Part shown: positions 25,301 through 39,300 of the stretch, piece after piece
Position numbering within the stretch: the first letter of the stretch is position 1
Layout: every line of letters begins with the position of its first letter
Assembly: GCF_036898095.1 (NCBI RefSeq)
Contig: NC_090765.1
Span: 26,627,690 to 26,691,689, forward strand
Length of the DNA stretch: 64,000 nt
Reading direction: 5' to 3'
Source of the DNA: Palaemon carinicauda
Taxonomy: Eukaryota > Arthropoda > Malacostraca > Decapoda > Palaemonidae
Notes under the pieces: generated by a model
The model's database searches: none
What the model was told of the DNA's origin: nothing
What the model saw: only the letters and a program-made list of their open reading frames with translations
Translations under genes and position numbers: made by a program

Positions 25301-28300
25301 CAAGTAAGAATATTAATTAGTATTCCTCGTAAATAATCATTCATTATTTAACTGCATTCACTCTTGTAAATACAAGGTTTAAAGGAGATAATGTATGTTG
25401 TTATAGATTTCTGTGGCAAATTCTAAGTCAAATCTATGATTAAAGATAAAACAATAAACATAAATACTGTACCTGCACAAAAAATCTTTAGAATAAGTCT
25501 ATCATGAACATGCAACCCAACTTTACTTACGAGTGCAGCTTCAGGTTACGTTCAAGGTTAATTTCGCTTAAATGACGATTTAAATTAAATAAACAAAAAC
25601 TGATTACTCACTGATAATGTCAAACAATATCTAAATATCTTACCTACAACACAACCTTCCTCATCACCGCCATCAGGGCAATCAGGAACACCATTGCAGT
25701 AGTTTTCTAAGAGTATGCAAGTGCCATCACCACATTTCCACTCACTTGGATCACAAACTACACAAAACCAGAAGTACATGCAGTTACTATTGCACACATG
25801 CTATTTTCATGTTCCTGTCCATTCCCATTCCTTAAATTTATTCCACAAGAATTCAACATTGCACAAACAAATAAATTTGTATTTTAGATGTGCCTGATGA
25901 TGTGTGCTTATTTTATTCAGATTTAAATATATGAAACTACAAACTTTCATACTATCCCAATCATATTAGTATTTACCTTTTAAATTACTGGACTTGGAGA
26001 TGGGGGAATAATAATTTGGGAATATTTCAACTGAATAAGTTATGAACAGTACTAGTCTTTACAAGAGAAGATATAATTAAAATCTATTTGCAAACCTACC
26101 AGAAATATTTCCATAAAAATCTGACCTTTGGCAAGTTATCCAAGCTAATCTCATCAACAATTTCAGAATTTTAGAGAGCAATCATGGCATTTGTTTGAAG
26201 TATTGTACAGTATTTATGCACTGTGCTGTGTATACTTTATATCTTAAAATTTGGATTCAAGGATAGAATGATGAAAGCAAACTAAGGTGTCACAGACAAG
26301 GAGATTGAGAATAGTCTTGAGAAGGCTATTAAGAATAAAATGGGAAGATGGAAGAACTACCAATTAGATAAGAAAAACTTGAGAATAAACTGGTAGGATG
26401 GAAGAACTACTAACAGGATAAGAAAAACAGCTGAAGTGAGACTTATTTACCAATATGTAAGTCTATCTTGTAGAGAGATTGGGTATATCTACCAAAGAGA
26501 ATGAAAGGTACATAGGATGGAATGTTGACGAAAGGTATGGAAAGGGACACACCAATAAAGACATAGAGCACAACAAAGAAAGAAATAAGAATGTTGGAGT
26601 GATTTGTGGGAACTGGCAAAAGAACAGACATTTATGGAGAATATTCATCAAGGCACTATACAGCCTACGGCATTTTGCAAGTAAAGTAAATAAAATATAC
26701 TGCCTTTTCTACTTAATGATGCATCAAAGACACAAAGCATGAAAAATTGTGTATTACTCCTATACTGTAAATTAAAAAGTAGTTGATTCATCTAATTAAT
26801 CTTTTGGATTATGATGAAAAAGAAATTCCAAACCTGTCTTTACTTTAATATCATTGTCCTCTAATTATTTGCCCACTAATAAAGACTGGGACAATTAACC
26901 AAACCACTGAGTAATATAGCAATGTATCATCTTGAAAAAATATTTTTTCCTATTTCATAATATGAAAACTAGACCGCCCATATTTCATGATATTAGATTA
27001 TTTTTTTTTCTAAAAATATACAAATTTTCTATAAGTGTGCAAACTTAATGTATGTAGCCAGCAATGAAAAGGGTATTTTATAAATTAATGTATACATGTG
27101 TAAATGTGCTATAAACTTTAGTAATGTACAGGTGCATTATTACTAAAATATACAGAAATAAAAAATGCAATATCTACATGCAGTGAAGCATAAACAAAAC
27201 AACAAATAAAAAGTAAAAAAACCAATTAATTTATGAAGACTTACATAATGGGCAATTCTCTTCATCAGAACGATCAATGCAATGATAGACTTGATCACAA
27301 TGAGCATCCAAAGGTATACAAGAACCATCTCTGCAACTCCATTCATTAGGGCCACAGACTATACAGATATAAGATTTTTTCAGCTTTTGTTTGTAAAAAA
27401 AAAAAAAAAAAAAAGATCTTTGGGCTGGTTAACTGGCCAAACCTACCACGAGCCCAAGGGGAAATTTTTCAAGTCGCTTAAATATCAAATCAAGGAAAAC
27501 TTTGAAAAAGGTTACAACCTAAATATCAAGTACAGTAATCTAATATTATACTATAAGCCTTTTTGCACACTTGTCATTAATAACATTCTGAAAATGAACT
27601 CAAAACACAAATATTTTCCTAGTTTTTAAGATGAATATATCAAGAAGTTTATTAAATGAACTGTCAAATTAATTATTCTATACAAAAGAAGAATGATAAA
27701 CTGATTGCACACAATTTTCAATTCATATCTGGTGTTTCCTGGTCTAGAATTTAGACGAAATCTATTCTATATCAATGACATGAAATATGTATGTGAAGAG
27801 AAAATCAGAGATAAAAACTACTTGAATTTATATAAAAGAAAGCTATGCCTAATACGAAATTTTTCTTAAGTAAATGATGAACTTATGACCATATTTAGAA
27901 TGATGTGAGAGAAGACTACTGTATGTATTTATGAATGTATGGGAACACTAACCTTTACTTCAGTCTCTTAAATATAAAGTCAAACCATTTCCTAAAAGTG
28001 GTGGATACTTGAATATATACTTTCTAAAAGGATGATAAGGTCAATTGTGCGGTTGTAGTCATTCAAAGTTTTAAGAATTTTTAATGGTCAACATTTTGGC
28101 ACCATAGGCAAATCACGTACTGGTTAGTATAAAGTAAAAATAAAATTGACTTTGAAGCCTTTTCCCTTTCATTTTTAAAATCCTAAAATGGTTCGCATGA
28201 GAAATAGTTTACTAGGATTCAAAGCCTCAGGATTAACACCTATATTTAGGACAATTAGGTTTTAAATCATTCTCAGAATGTTAATAAAAGTAGAGTGCAA

Positions 28301-28574
28301 AGCTTTTACGTTGGATGTTTTCCATACAGAAAAACCTTTATCAAATTGAATTTCTCAATATCATACAATATAAAAATTTTAGTCATTCTAGATTCTAACC
28401 TGATCCACAGTCATCTTCATCTGTATAGTCAGGGCAGTCATACCGACCATCACATCTTCTGTCTTCTGGTATGCAAGACTCATCTTTGCATGTCCACTCG
28501 CCTGGACTACAAGCTATGTACAATATGGTTAGTGATGTTTGAGATTTACTAAGCACTAATGTCATCAAGCATAT

Positions 28575-28654
<80 letters not shown>

Positions 28655-29312
28655 TCAACCATCCTTATTAACAGGCATTGCATTTGACCCCCTCTCGCGG
28701 ATAAAGAATTCCGTGAATAATTAGAGACCCTGAACTTTAAGGATATTTTTTTAATCATTTATAAATATTCACTTAAGAACAGTAACTGTACTTCAACTTT
28801 TTTTAATATACTACAACTGTGAATGTACTTTACTATAGTAGAGGTTGAGAAACCCTCATCTAGAATTCATCCGACCGGAAATGTTCGGATTGCAAATTAT
28901 CCCTATAATGAAAGGTTCACAAATCTTTTATTTCATTCTGATAAAAACTGCCTTTTATTTTTATGATTTCATCACTTAGAATAGTTTGAAGTAGGTTTGT
29001 AGGCAAAGTATATTAATATCATATAATAGGAAAATTTTTAGAGAAGTTGTGATAGTCTTGAAGTTTTGTGAACAAACTAACAACTACAAAACTTTCTCTT
29101 TTATTTGTTATCTCAATGCATCTTACATTATTATAATTTCAAGGCATAAGAGGGTGTAGATTTAATCAATGGCTACTGTATTTCTATTGCTAAACTTCAT
29201 GATTAATTTGTGTACAAGCAAACAACACAAAGTCCAACAACGGCTGGTATCATGAACAGTCAACCAAAACTCGGAAAATTGTAATGTGAACCTAACTTGG
29301 GTTTAAGTATAG

Positions 29313-29391
<79 letters not shown>

Positions 29392-30223
29392 TTGTCTTTA
29401 TTGGAATCTCCAGATAAATTGGGCCTTTTTTTCATTCATATCCTCCAACAATGTCATGTTCTGATTAAAATGTTAAAGAACAAAACGTGCTTTGTCTAAA
29501 CAAAAAACAATAAATCAAATGAAAGGTCACAATAAATATACTTCAACATAAAATGATAACATATGTCCAACTATACTCATTATTCCTTTTTAATATCTAT
29601 TATAGATCTAAAAATTATAATCTGTCTTTAAAACCAAAATTCTCTTGCTGGAACTCAAACACTAATCACAGCTGAGGTGACAAAACTAACACCTACCATA
29701 CCAAGAAAACCTTGGCCCAGGCATATAAATTTATTCTCTCTCTTTCCCTAATTAAACAAAGAGGAAAAGTTATCAAAAATGTAACTGTTCTTATTATTTC
29801 ATAAGTTTGAGTTGCTTCTTTTATATAAAAATGAATTTTACTGAAAAGATAACAAAGAATTATATAAAATATCTTATTGTCTCATAACATTAGTCTCTTA
29901 TTTGCTTGGGTAAAGTTTTGTATTTTGTTTTGAAAAAAAGCCCTTTAAATATATCATAAAAAAATAATAGATTCCATCAACTCTAATCACCTTTTTCTTC
30001 ATTTGAGTAGTACATTTAATTTCCTTAGTGTCTAAGAGAATGAATGATAGTCTCTCTCTCTCTTGAAGTTAGTTTCTTTCTTTATTGCAAACTTTTTTCT
30101 TTCATATTGGTTGTGTTTAAGTGAATTTACGTGCATATTTTTATATATTGTTATAAAATGGTCAACCGAGCATTAACGAATCCACGGATAAGGATGATAG
30201 ACTGTATGTATGTGCATGTATCT

Positions 30224-30286
<63 letters not shown>

Positions 30287-31072
30287 ATAAAATAAGAAAG
30301 GGCAAGTAAGTATTTACAAAAGCTTTCATATGTATATTACAGTATATTACATTATGTACAAAAGAGCATACTGTACGGTGTTAATGCTGAATTGCCAAAA
30401 TATGCTAAATGTGGAGAAGTTGCATACTGTATATAACTCATCATATGACTGGTTCCTTAGCTGAATAATCTACATTACTTACCTGGAGTTGGGGGACATA
30501 CAGCTTCATCACTATAGTCAGGACAATCATAGTAACCATCACAACGTTTTTCATCCGGAATACAAGATCCATCAGAACAGGTCCACTCCCAAGAAGAACA
30601 TGCTAGCATGCAAAGAAAGCACAAGAATGCAAAACTAAAACTTTCAAAGGATATAAGTATTTTGTCCTTTAGAATCTACAGTGCATAAGAACAACAGTTG
30701 CCCAGTTTCACTGAACTTGGCAAAAATGTAATCAGGTTGTGATGAAGTTTGTCTTCTTAAGTTAGTATTAGCCTGTATAAGTGAACGCCCAGATACCATG
30801 ATTGAAACTATATTGCCGTGTATATGAAAACCTTCACTGTTAGGAGGATTAAGGATAGCGTATCATCTGTATAGAGTGAGAACATACTATATGAAAAAAG
30901 TCAATATATATCTTAATATTTTCAAAAAGTAACATACTGTACTAAAGTGACATCTACACTATTATCAAAAGAAATTGAAAATGTAAAGTAAGGGGGAAAA
31001 TCTTCTAAGGGTATAACAACTTTAACTTGTAAACCGGTGAAAGCCAACAGTACTGGGCATTTAGTAGTGAGG

Positions 31073-31126
<54 letters not shown>

Positions 31127-32566
31127 GTTTTCATACTGAAATGATACGATGATATAAATTTACAATTTACTATAGTCCATTTCTTTTATCGAGGCATATT
31201 TGCACCGACTCGCAGGGGTGCCATTTTAGCTAGGAAAAGTTTCCTGATAGCAGATTGGTTAGAATTATCTTGTCCAACCAATCAGCGATCAGGAAACTTT
31301 TCCCAGCTAAAAGGGCACCCCTGCGAGTCGGTCCAAATATGCCTCGATAAAAGAAATGGACTATAGTAAAAATCTTGACTGGTGATGATTATATAAGAAG
31401 TACAGCAAACTTATTCGTGAAAATATCTATCTATAAGCCGTAATAAACTCTTGATAAAAAAAAGTATATTAATAGGCCTACATTATTTCGCCATATATTA
31501 GAAAACTCCAATTTAATAGAAATTAGATACAACTAACTATTGTGTTAATATGCGATGTCACCCACACTGTTACTACAGCTTTATCTTAGGAAAATACTGC
31601 TCCTACATTTCAAATGACAGAGGATTGAGATAAATATTGCACGATTATAATTCAACATTTCTCTTTCCAGTAAACTTATCATGAATAAAAACTTTAAAGC
31701 GCTAATACAAAAAGAAATGTGGGTAGTATAATAATACTAATAAAACAAAATGAAAAAGATACATCTACGATAAAAGAACACTACTGTATTCCGCACTCTC
31801 TCTCTTTCATAATTTTCACAAGAAATAGAAGTATGAATTTTACTATAATACATTTCTCCTTTGACACTACTAAAAAAAGATTCCAACTATTTGTTAGATT
31901 AAATCAACCTATTTCTCAATATTGAAAACTAGTAAAATAAATTAGAATTAAACCCTTCAACATTGAAACAGCATATCGCAAGTTTCCTCAATAGCCATAG
32001 GTTAAAAAATTGAACATCCAAAACCTAGAAATGAAAATTTTGCAGAAATCCTGACCAAGACATGCAAGAGAGTGTCCCTGTTTTATACAGTACTCCCCAT
32101 TAACCAATATAATTTTGTATTTCATATTGTAATGTGACATACTCAATTATGTATTACACTGTAAATTGACCACATAGGTTAGTATCTCCTTCACACATCA
32201 AATTATTAATACTTTACTATATATCCAATGAATCATTGTGATGCTAATAACACCATGCATCTAAAAAAAATGCACACAAAAAATTCTCTCAACATTAAGA
32301 GCACTTACCTTGAGAAGGGCAATTCTCTTCATCACTACGATCAAGGCATTGAGGAACACCGTCACATCTTTCATTAAAGGCCACACATGAACCGTCTCTA
32401 CAAGTCCACTCTTCTGAATTGCACCCTGATTGGATTATGAGCAAGTAACTTACTTACACAACATTCAAACACATTTCACACTCAGTATGGCTTCCAACTT
32501 TATTTACTTTATTTACAGCATACAACCTGGCATGCAATTACTCCAGTAAAGAAGTTTACCTAAACC

Positions 32567-32607
<41 letters not shown>

Positions 32608-33090
32608 AATGTGCAATGTATAATGTATAACTATGTAACACATTCAGATTTTTTGTTTTCCCACAACATGCTAGGTAAGACATAAATGTCAGTCTGACTT
32701 CATTTCAGGGGTTATCCCAAATTCCATATAATAAGCATTCAAATGTACTTGTGAAATTATTGTTTACGCAAATCATTTGTTGTTAAGGTGAATACATCAA
32801 ACAAATACCTTTATCATTGACCATTACATTAATATTGTCTTGCATTATTATCAAAGAAGGATAATTAACCAATTTGGGAACTTTGTGAATCTCTACAAGT
32901 CCATTCAGTAGGATACCAAGGACATCTTTATGACACCATGCAATACATCCATTGAAACCCATTAGGAAGCAGACTGTTCTCATGTACTATGTATATACAA
33001 ATATAAAGAATCAACAGTAAGATAAAACATATTGGAGCACCAATTAATTTTATAATATACACACTACTGTATATATATGCATATATATAC

Positions 33091-33155
<65 letters not shown>

Positions 33156-34758
33156 GCAGTAGTAACTCAGTATATAAGTAACTTTGAATAACAGTAAATT
33201 GGTATACAGGCATACAAATCCAAATAGGTTTGCATGCATTGTATCAGTCTAAGAGCAAAAATTTTGCTCCACATACGAATTTTCTTTGGATAGTACTGAC
33301 AAAACTACCAGTCAAACAGTGCCCGTAAGCCACCCACACAGTGTTTGTCTGGTATTTATGCAATATAGTTATGCCTTATTCATATCCATCCCTGCTAGAT
33401 GTACGCCTTTCACTCCAAGCTGCAATCGTACGAGCAACATCGACAGTATTGTACGAGTGTCTTTGGAATTGTTCTTTGTACATTAGTGACACTGTGTTCT
33501 TTATCAACTTATGATCATTATTGTTCACTATCAAGTTAATAAAGAGTAAGGAAATAATGATCACCACAAAACTGAAATAAAAAAATTATAAAAAAAAACA
33601 TGATCAAATTACCCATGTGGCAGACCTGGCAAAATATACTGATATACAGCACCAAGGATTTGTATGACTGAAGAAAAAAGCAAAAATCAAAAGCGATTCA
33701 TGTTGAGAAAGGGGTGCTGATATAACGAAATGACAACCATATGTTCCTCAAAACGTACAAAAGTTACTCGTTATCTGAAGAAGTAACTGACTTATGTAGG
33801 GTCAAACAACAAGACCTGGGTGACTTACATTTCATTTGCGAAATGGATTAATATGGTGTTTGGTCCTGTCCTCAAATAGTATCTCATGGAGAAGAACCTC
33901 ACACTCTAAGCCTTGATATTTATAAACAATACTCCGACCATTGAAGATGACCTGATGGAGCTAATGGAGGAGTTTAAATCTATTAGAAAAAAGTCCTTGC
34001 CACCCAACATCATTCCCATACTACAACCCTTGGATCAGCAGGTGATCTAGAACTTTAAGCACCTGTACAGAAAAGAAATATTCTAGTAATACTTCAGGAG
34101 TTATCAAAGGGACCAACATACTACTCAGAGTTCTGGAATGAATATTTCCAGCTGCCTATAAATGTTTCACAAAGCCTGGGAAGTGATCTTCATCAGAACC
34201 CTCAATTCTGAGTGGATGAAACTGTGGCTTGAATGCATTTTTTACATAAAATTTTCTTTCAAATGATTTTAGAATTTGAGAAAAGTAATGCTCCTTAATC
34301 ATCTTAAGGGGCCATTAATTAGATGCTTTACTGTATTATTATTGCTAACTTGATGGTGAACAACAGTGATCACAATACTATAAAGAACAGACTGTCACAG
34401 CTCTATAATGAACACTTCCAAAGATGCTCACATGATAAATATAGATGATGCATGTATAAGTGCTGCTCGGAGAAGGAAAGAGTTAAGGTCGGAGTAATGG
34501 GGGATGCGAGCTAAGGCAAAACAATATGGCGTAAAATTAACTTGAACACTGCATGGTTGACGTATAAGCACCGTCTAACTGCTTTCTACACATTGCGTAC
34601 TGGCCCACTAAAAATGCATATAAGGAGGGAAATCAGCATACTGATACAATGCATGTAAATCAATTAGAATTTTCATGCTCGTATACTACTAGTTTACTCG
34701 TATTTAGTCACTCGTAAACTGAGGTACTATTGTACTGTGTACGTGTATACTGTATATA

Positions 34759-34807
<49 letters not shown>

Positions 34808-35810
34808 TTATATTATATATATATATACATACATATTATATATAATATATATATAATATATGTATATAATATATATATATATATATATATAATATGAATG
34901 ATGCAATGAGTATATACATCAGTACAGTAAGCACCATTATAGTACAGGTAATTCAATGATCATCCAAATTTTATTCTAGGTTGAAAATTTACCTTAATAA
35001 AATGAATAAGAATTTGAATCTACATATAATTTCCTATCTTCCTATCCTTATCAACCTTTCAGTGTAAAACTAAGTAAAAAAAGTAACCTAACGATTACCT
35101 TAAGTGTTGTATGAAAATAGTATAGCATTTAAGAGTGTTAAAATGTTAAAATTTAGGAAAACAAGTTAACTAAACTCATCAAGTTACTTTTAAAGCAAAA
35201 GGCTAAAATCTGGAATTCAGATACTGTGCAAATGTATTTTTTAAAGCTATACAATATATCGTTTTTGCTATTTACTAATTGTTTCTTTTAAATAATTACT
35301 TTAATCCTTCTTTCATGATATTTTGCCCTTTTTAAGAATACAAGACCCATTAGTCCACAGCCTTGTAAATATTACCTTAACCCTAATTTGTTGGTGTATC
35401 ATGTTACCAGACTACCTTGAATAAACTTCTCCTAAATTTTTTATGAAGATGAAGATTATACATTTCTTTCACCATCAAAATTAATTTAAACAATGGAACC
35501 TTGTGTAACTTGAATATGAGGAATATCTAGAACATGAGACTGCAAGATGGATTAGGCATTATATCTAGGTCACATGAATAAGACTGAAATAAATTTATTC
35601 ATCCCGTGATAAATCACCTGTAAGTGAAGAAAAGCAAACTTCAGTCATTCTATAATAAAAATAACTGATATGGTCCATACCTTTGTGCTCAAATTATGTA
35701 TGCACTTTGCTCTCCACTTGCCAGATTATATATATATATATATATATATACATATTATATATACACATATATATACTATATATATATATATATATATATC
35801 ATATATGCAT

Positions 35811-35842
<32 letters not shown>

Positions 35843-35897
35843 ATTATATATACACATATATATACATAATATATATATATATATATCATATATGCAT

Positions 35898-35934
<37 letters not shown>

Positions 35935-36160
35935 CATCTACTATGCCTATTGATGCAAAGGGCCTCAGTTAGATTTTGCCAGTCATCTCTATCTTGAGCT
36001 TTTAAATCAATACTTATATATATATATATATATATATATTCATACATATATATTTATACATATACATATATATATATACATATACTGTATATATATACAG
36101 TATACATATGTATATATATCATATATATTATATTCATATACTGTATTATATATATGTACA

Positions 36161-36229
<69 letters not shown>

Positions 36230-36248
36230 AAATATATATATTATATTC

Positions 36249-36302
<54 letters not shown>

Positions 36303-39300
36303 ATATATATATACTGTATATACTGTATATACATATATATATGTATATATAAAAGTTAAAATTTCAGGAAAACCAGACTATGCTAATAAGGGTTCTAAGA
36401 ATAATTAAATACTGACTAATGTAGTTAAACATAATAAAAAAATAAATGAAAGATGAAGAAAAATTTACAAAATTGGGAAATAAATTCTAACAGCTACAGT
36501 AAGTTGAGGAAATAGGCTACTTTGAAAACTGTACAGTAGACTTCCTAAAAGAACTACAGTACCTTTCATTATTGAATACATCAGAGGTCCTAAGAATATT
36601 TACAAATGAAAGATGAGATTAACCAAGGTATAGTTGTCAATCTAAAGCTACCAAAAACTACTAGCACAGCATATCCATAACTACATTCTTGAATTACTTG
36701 AAGGCAACAATTGCCAACTTTGGTGCATACAAACTCCTTACTTGACAGTGTTAATGCAACCTCACAAACACAAAAACCCGGAGCAACCAAGGGTAACCAT
36801 ACACAAGGCTTTAACACTATTCTACTTGAGGAAAAAGTATAAAAAATAATTTATCACCTCTGGGGCAATCTTCCTCATCACTACGATCGCGACAGTCAGG
36901 GTAGCCATTGCAATGTTCATCTTCAGGAATGCAAGATCCATCTCTACAAGTCCACTCCGTAGGAAGACAGGCTATTTTGAAACAAAAATTTCATGCATTA
37001 CACTGTTACATACAGTTAGGTATTTTACATATAATTTTGTGCATTATACAAGAGATCAAACCTGATCAAACTAACACGACAATTAACTCTTTTTAGTTAT
37101 GTGTACGGCTATATGCATTCAGGCAATGTCTGTGTACCTTTAGATAAAAACTAGCTCATGACAAGTTTTGTCATATAAGTGCAACACAGTTCAGTACATT
37201 TATATTACTGATGTATCAAGCCCAATCTTCCTCAAACACATTAGCGTGCTGTATATATAATGCTTTACCTAGGAATCAACAGCAATAAGAGTCTGTCTGG
37301 TCCACAATGAGAATTAATTAAGTGCTATAATACTGTATATGCATGATCATGCAATGACATTTAAAACAAATCTCCTTGAAACAAAATAAATATCAAGTGT
37401 AATTCACAGAAGAAAACCTTGAAAAAAAAAATATATAATTTTACTGAATATAATTTCTTTCCATGATTATCTTCACAGCCACAGAACATGTAGTCTTACA
37501 AATCCAAAAAAAAACACAATTATGATCACATAATAAACATAGGATAAAAATCAGTATGGTCATTCCTTGTTATCTGTTCATAATTTAGCCATGCAGAATT
37601 AAACTCCATTAATTCTTTGATCACTAAAACTCCTCTTTCCCTAATATTTTCACTGTTACTTCTCAAATACTGTAAGAATTATTACTATGAAAAATAAATT
37701 AATTCTTGCATGGATTTTAGTGTAAAAAAGTCAATTTAGTGCCCATGACTTTTATTGGTGATCTTTATGGATAAACTTTGAAATATCATAAAAAATTAAA
37801 ATTACCACAACAGAATGCCCGTCAAACATTTTATGAACTATAAATAAACTATCTTATTTGCTTAAAAACTAAAGGAATCTTACTCATATAATAAAAAATA
37901 AAAAATATTGGCCTAATGATATAAAAAAAACAAAGCTTCAGTGGGTAACAGCAGAATCAATAAGGCTGTCTCAGAGTGCTATAACATAAACAGTGTGCTA
38001 CCATTTAAGTACAATAACATAAATATCAGTAGAAATAATATGTTATTGACATAATTTCTCATGCAATTAGTAACTTGCTCATTTCAGTTATTCCAATTCA
38101 ATAGCCAGTGTAAGAAAGCATACATGGAATGGAATGTAGCAGAGTTTTTGTAATTCTCCTACGAGATACAAACTGCGATAAGGTAGTCTGTAGTAACCAC
38201 TGAAGTGATATTGCAACTGCTGCCAACTAAAATTGCCCTGATTTACATATATTTTTTTTAAGTGGAACAACCTATTCCTTAATGAAAACTAAATTATAAC
38301 ATCTAACCAATAATAAATAATTGAAGCCTAGAGAATAAGAAAGGAATAATGACTCATATTTGATGGAAGGGTAGACAATACCATAGAATTACTGATAATA
38401 TGAAGGAAATACTGACTCATACTTAATTGAAGTCTAGGTAATAAAAGGGGAATACAGTATCAACTCAGGCTTAATTAAAGTCTAAACAATAAGAGGGGAA
38501 TATTGACTCCTACTTAATTGAAGTTTTAATAATAAGTGAGGAATGTTGACTCATACTCAATTGAAGTCTAGATAATAAAAGGGGAATACTGCATTGACTC
38601 ATGCTTAATTAGTCTAAACAATAAGAAGGAAACATAGACGCATACCTAATAGACATTTTGACATAAGTGGGGAATGTTGACCAATATTTAACTGACGTCT
38701 AGATAATAAGAGGGGAATGCACACTTGTACTTCATTATAGTCTAAAATATGAAAGGAGTAATGGCTCATACCTAATATAAGTCTAGATAATAAGAGAAGA
38801 ATATTAACTCATACTTAATATTGCACTCCATTAGTATGCTACTATGCTATATCCTCCCTTGCCAGACAGAATTATGTGCAGTATATAAATGGAATATCAA
38901 TAAAATTCAAGTTAGTTATATAGACATAATTTTGGACAAAACAAACAGATCCCATCGGACACTCATACATGATTTAACTGGAACTTTATCATTTTTAATA
39001 TCTGAACATTTTGGAGCATCTAATCGTACTGATGCTAAAAATCTATCAAGTCACACGATTCATCATGTACAGTATAACACTGAAAAACATCCATACCACA
39101 CTCCAATTAGTATTTATTAAAAATTCATTATAGATGTCAAGATGAATTAATCAATTTCAAGAATATCAGACCCGGATACAACACAGTTATCCCCCACCAC
39201 GGTATATAAGGGTAATAGATTAAACGTCAATATTACAAACAAAACCCATTAAAAAGAGAAATATCAGTAAAAAAAAAGTTCTGTTTACAAACTTAATGAA

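Noticed and set aside
38330..38822. Regularly spaced repeats considered as a CRISPR array
   Set aside because: Units are highly diverged, spacers are not unique, and the context is eukaryotic.
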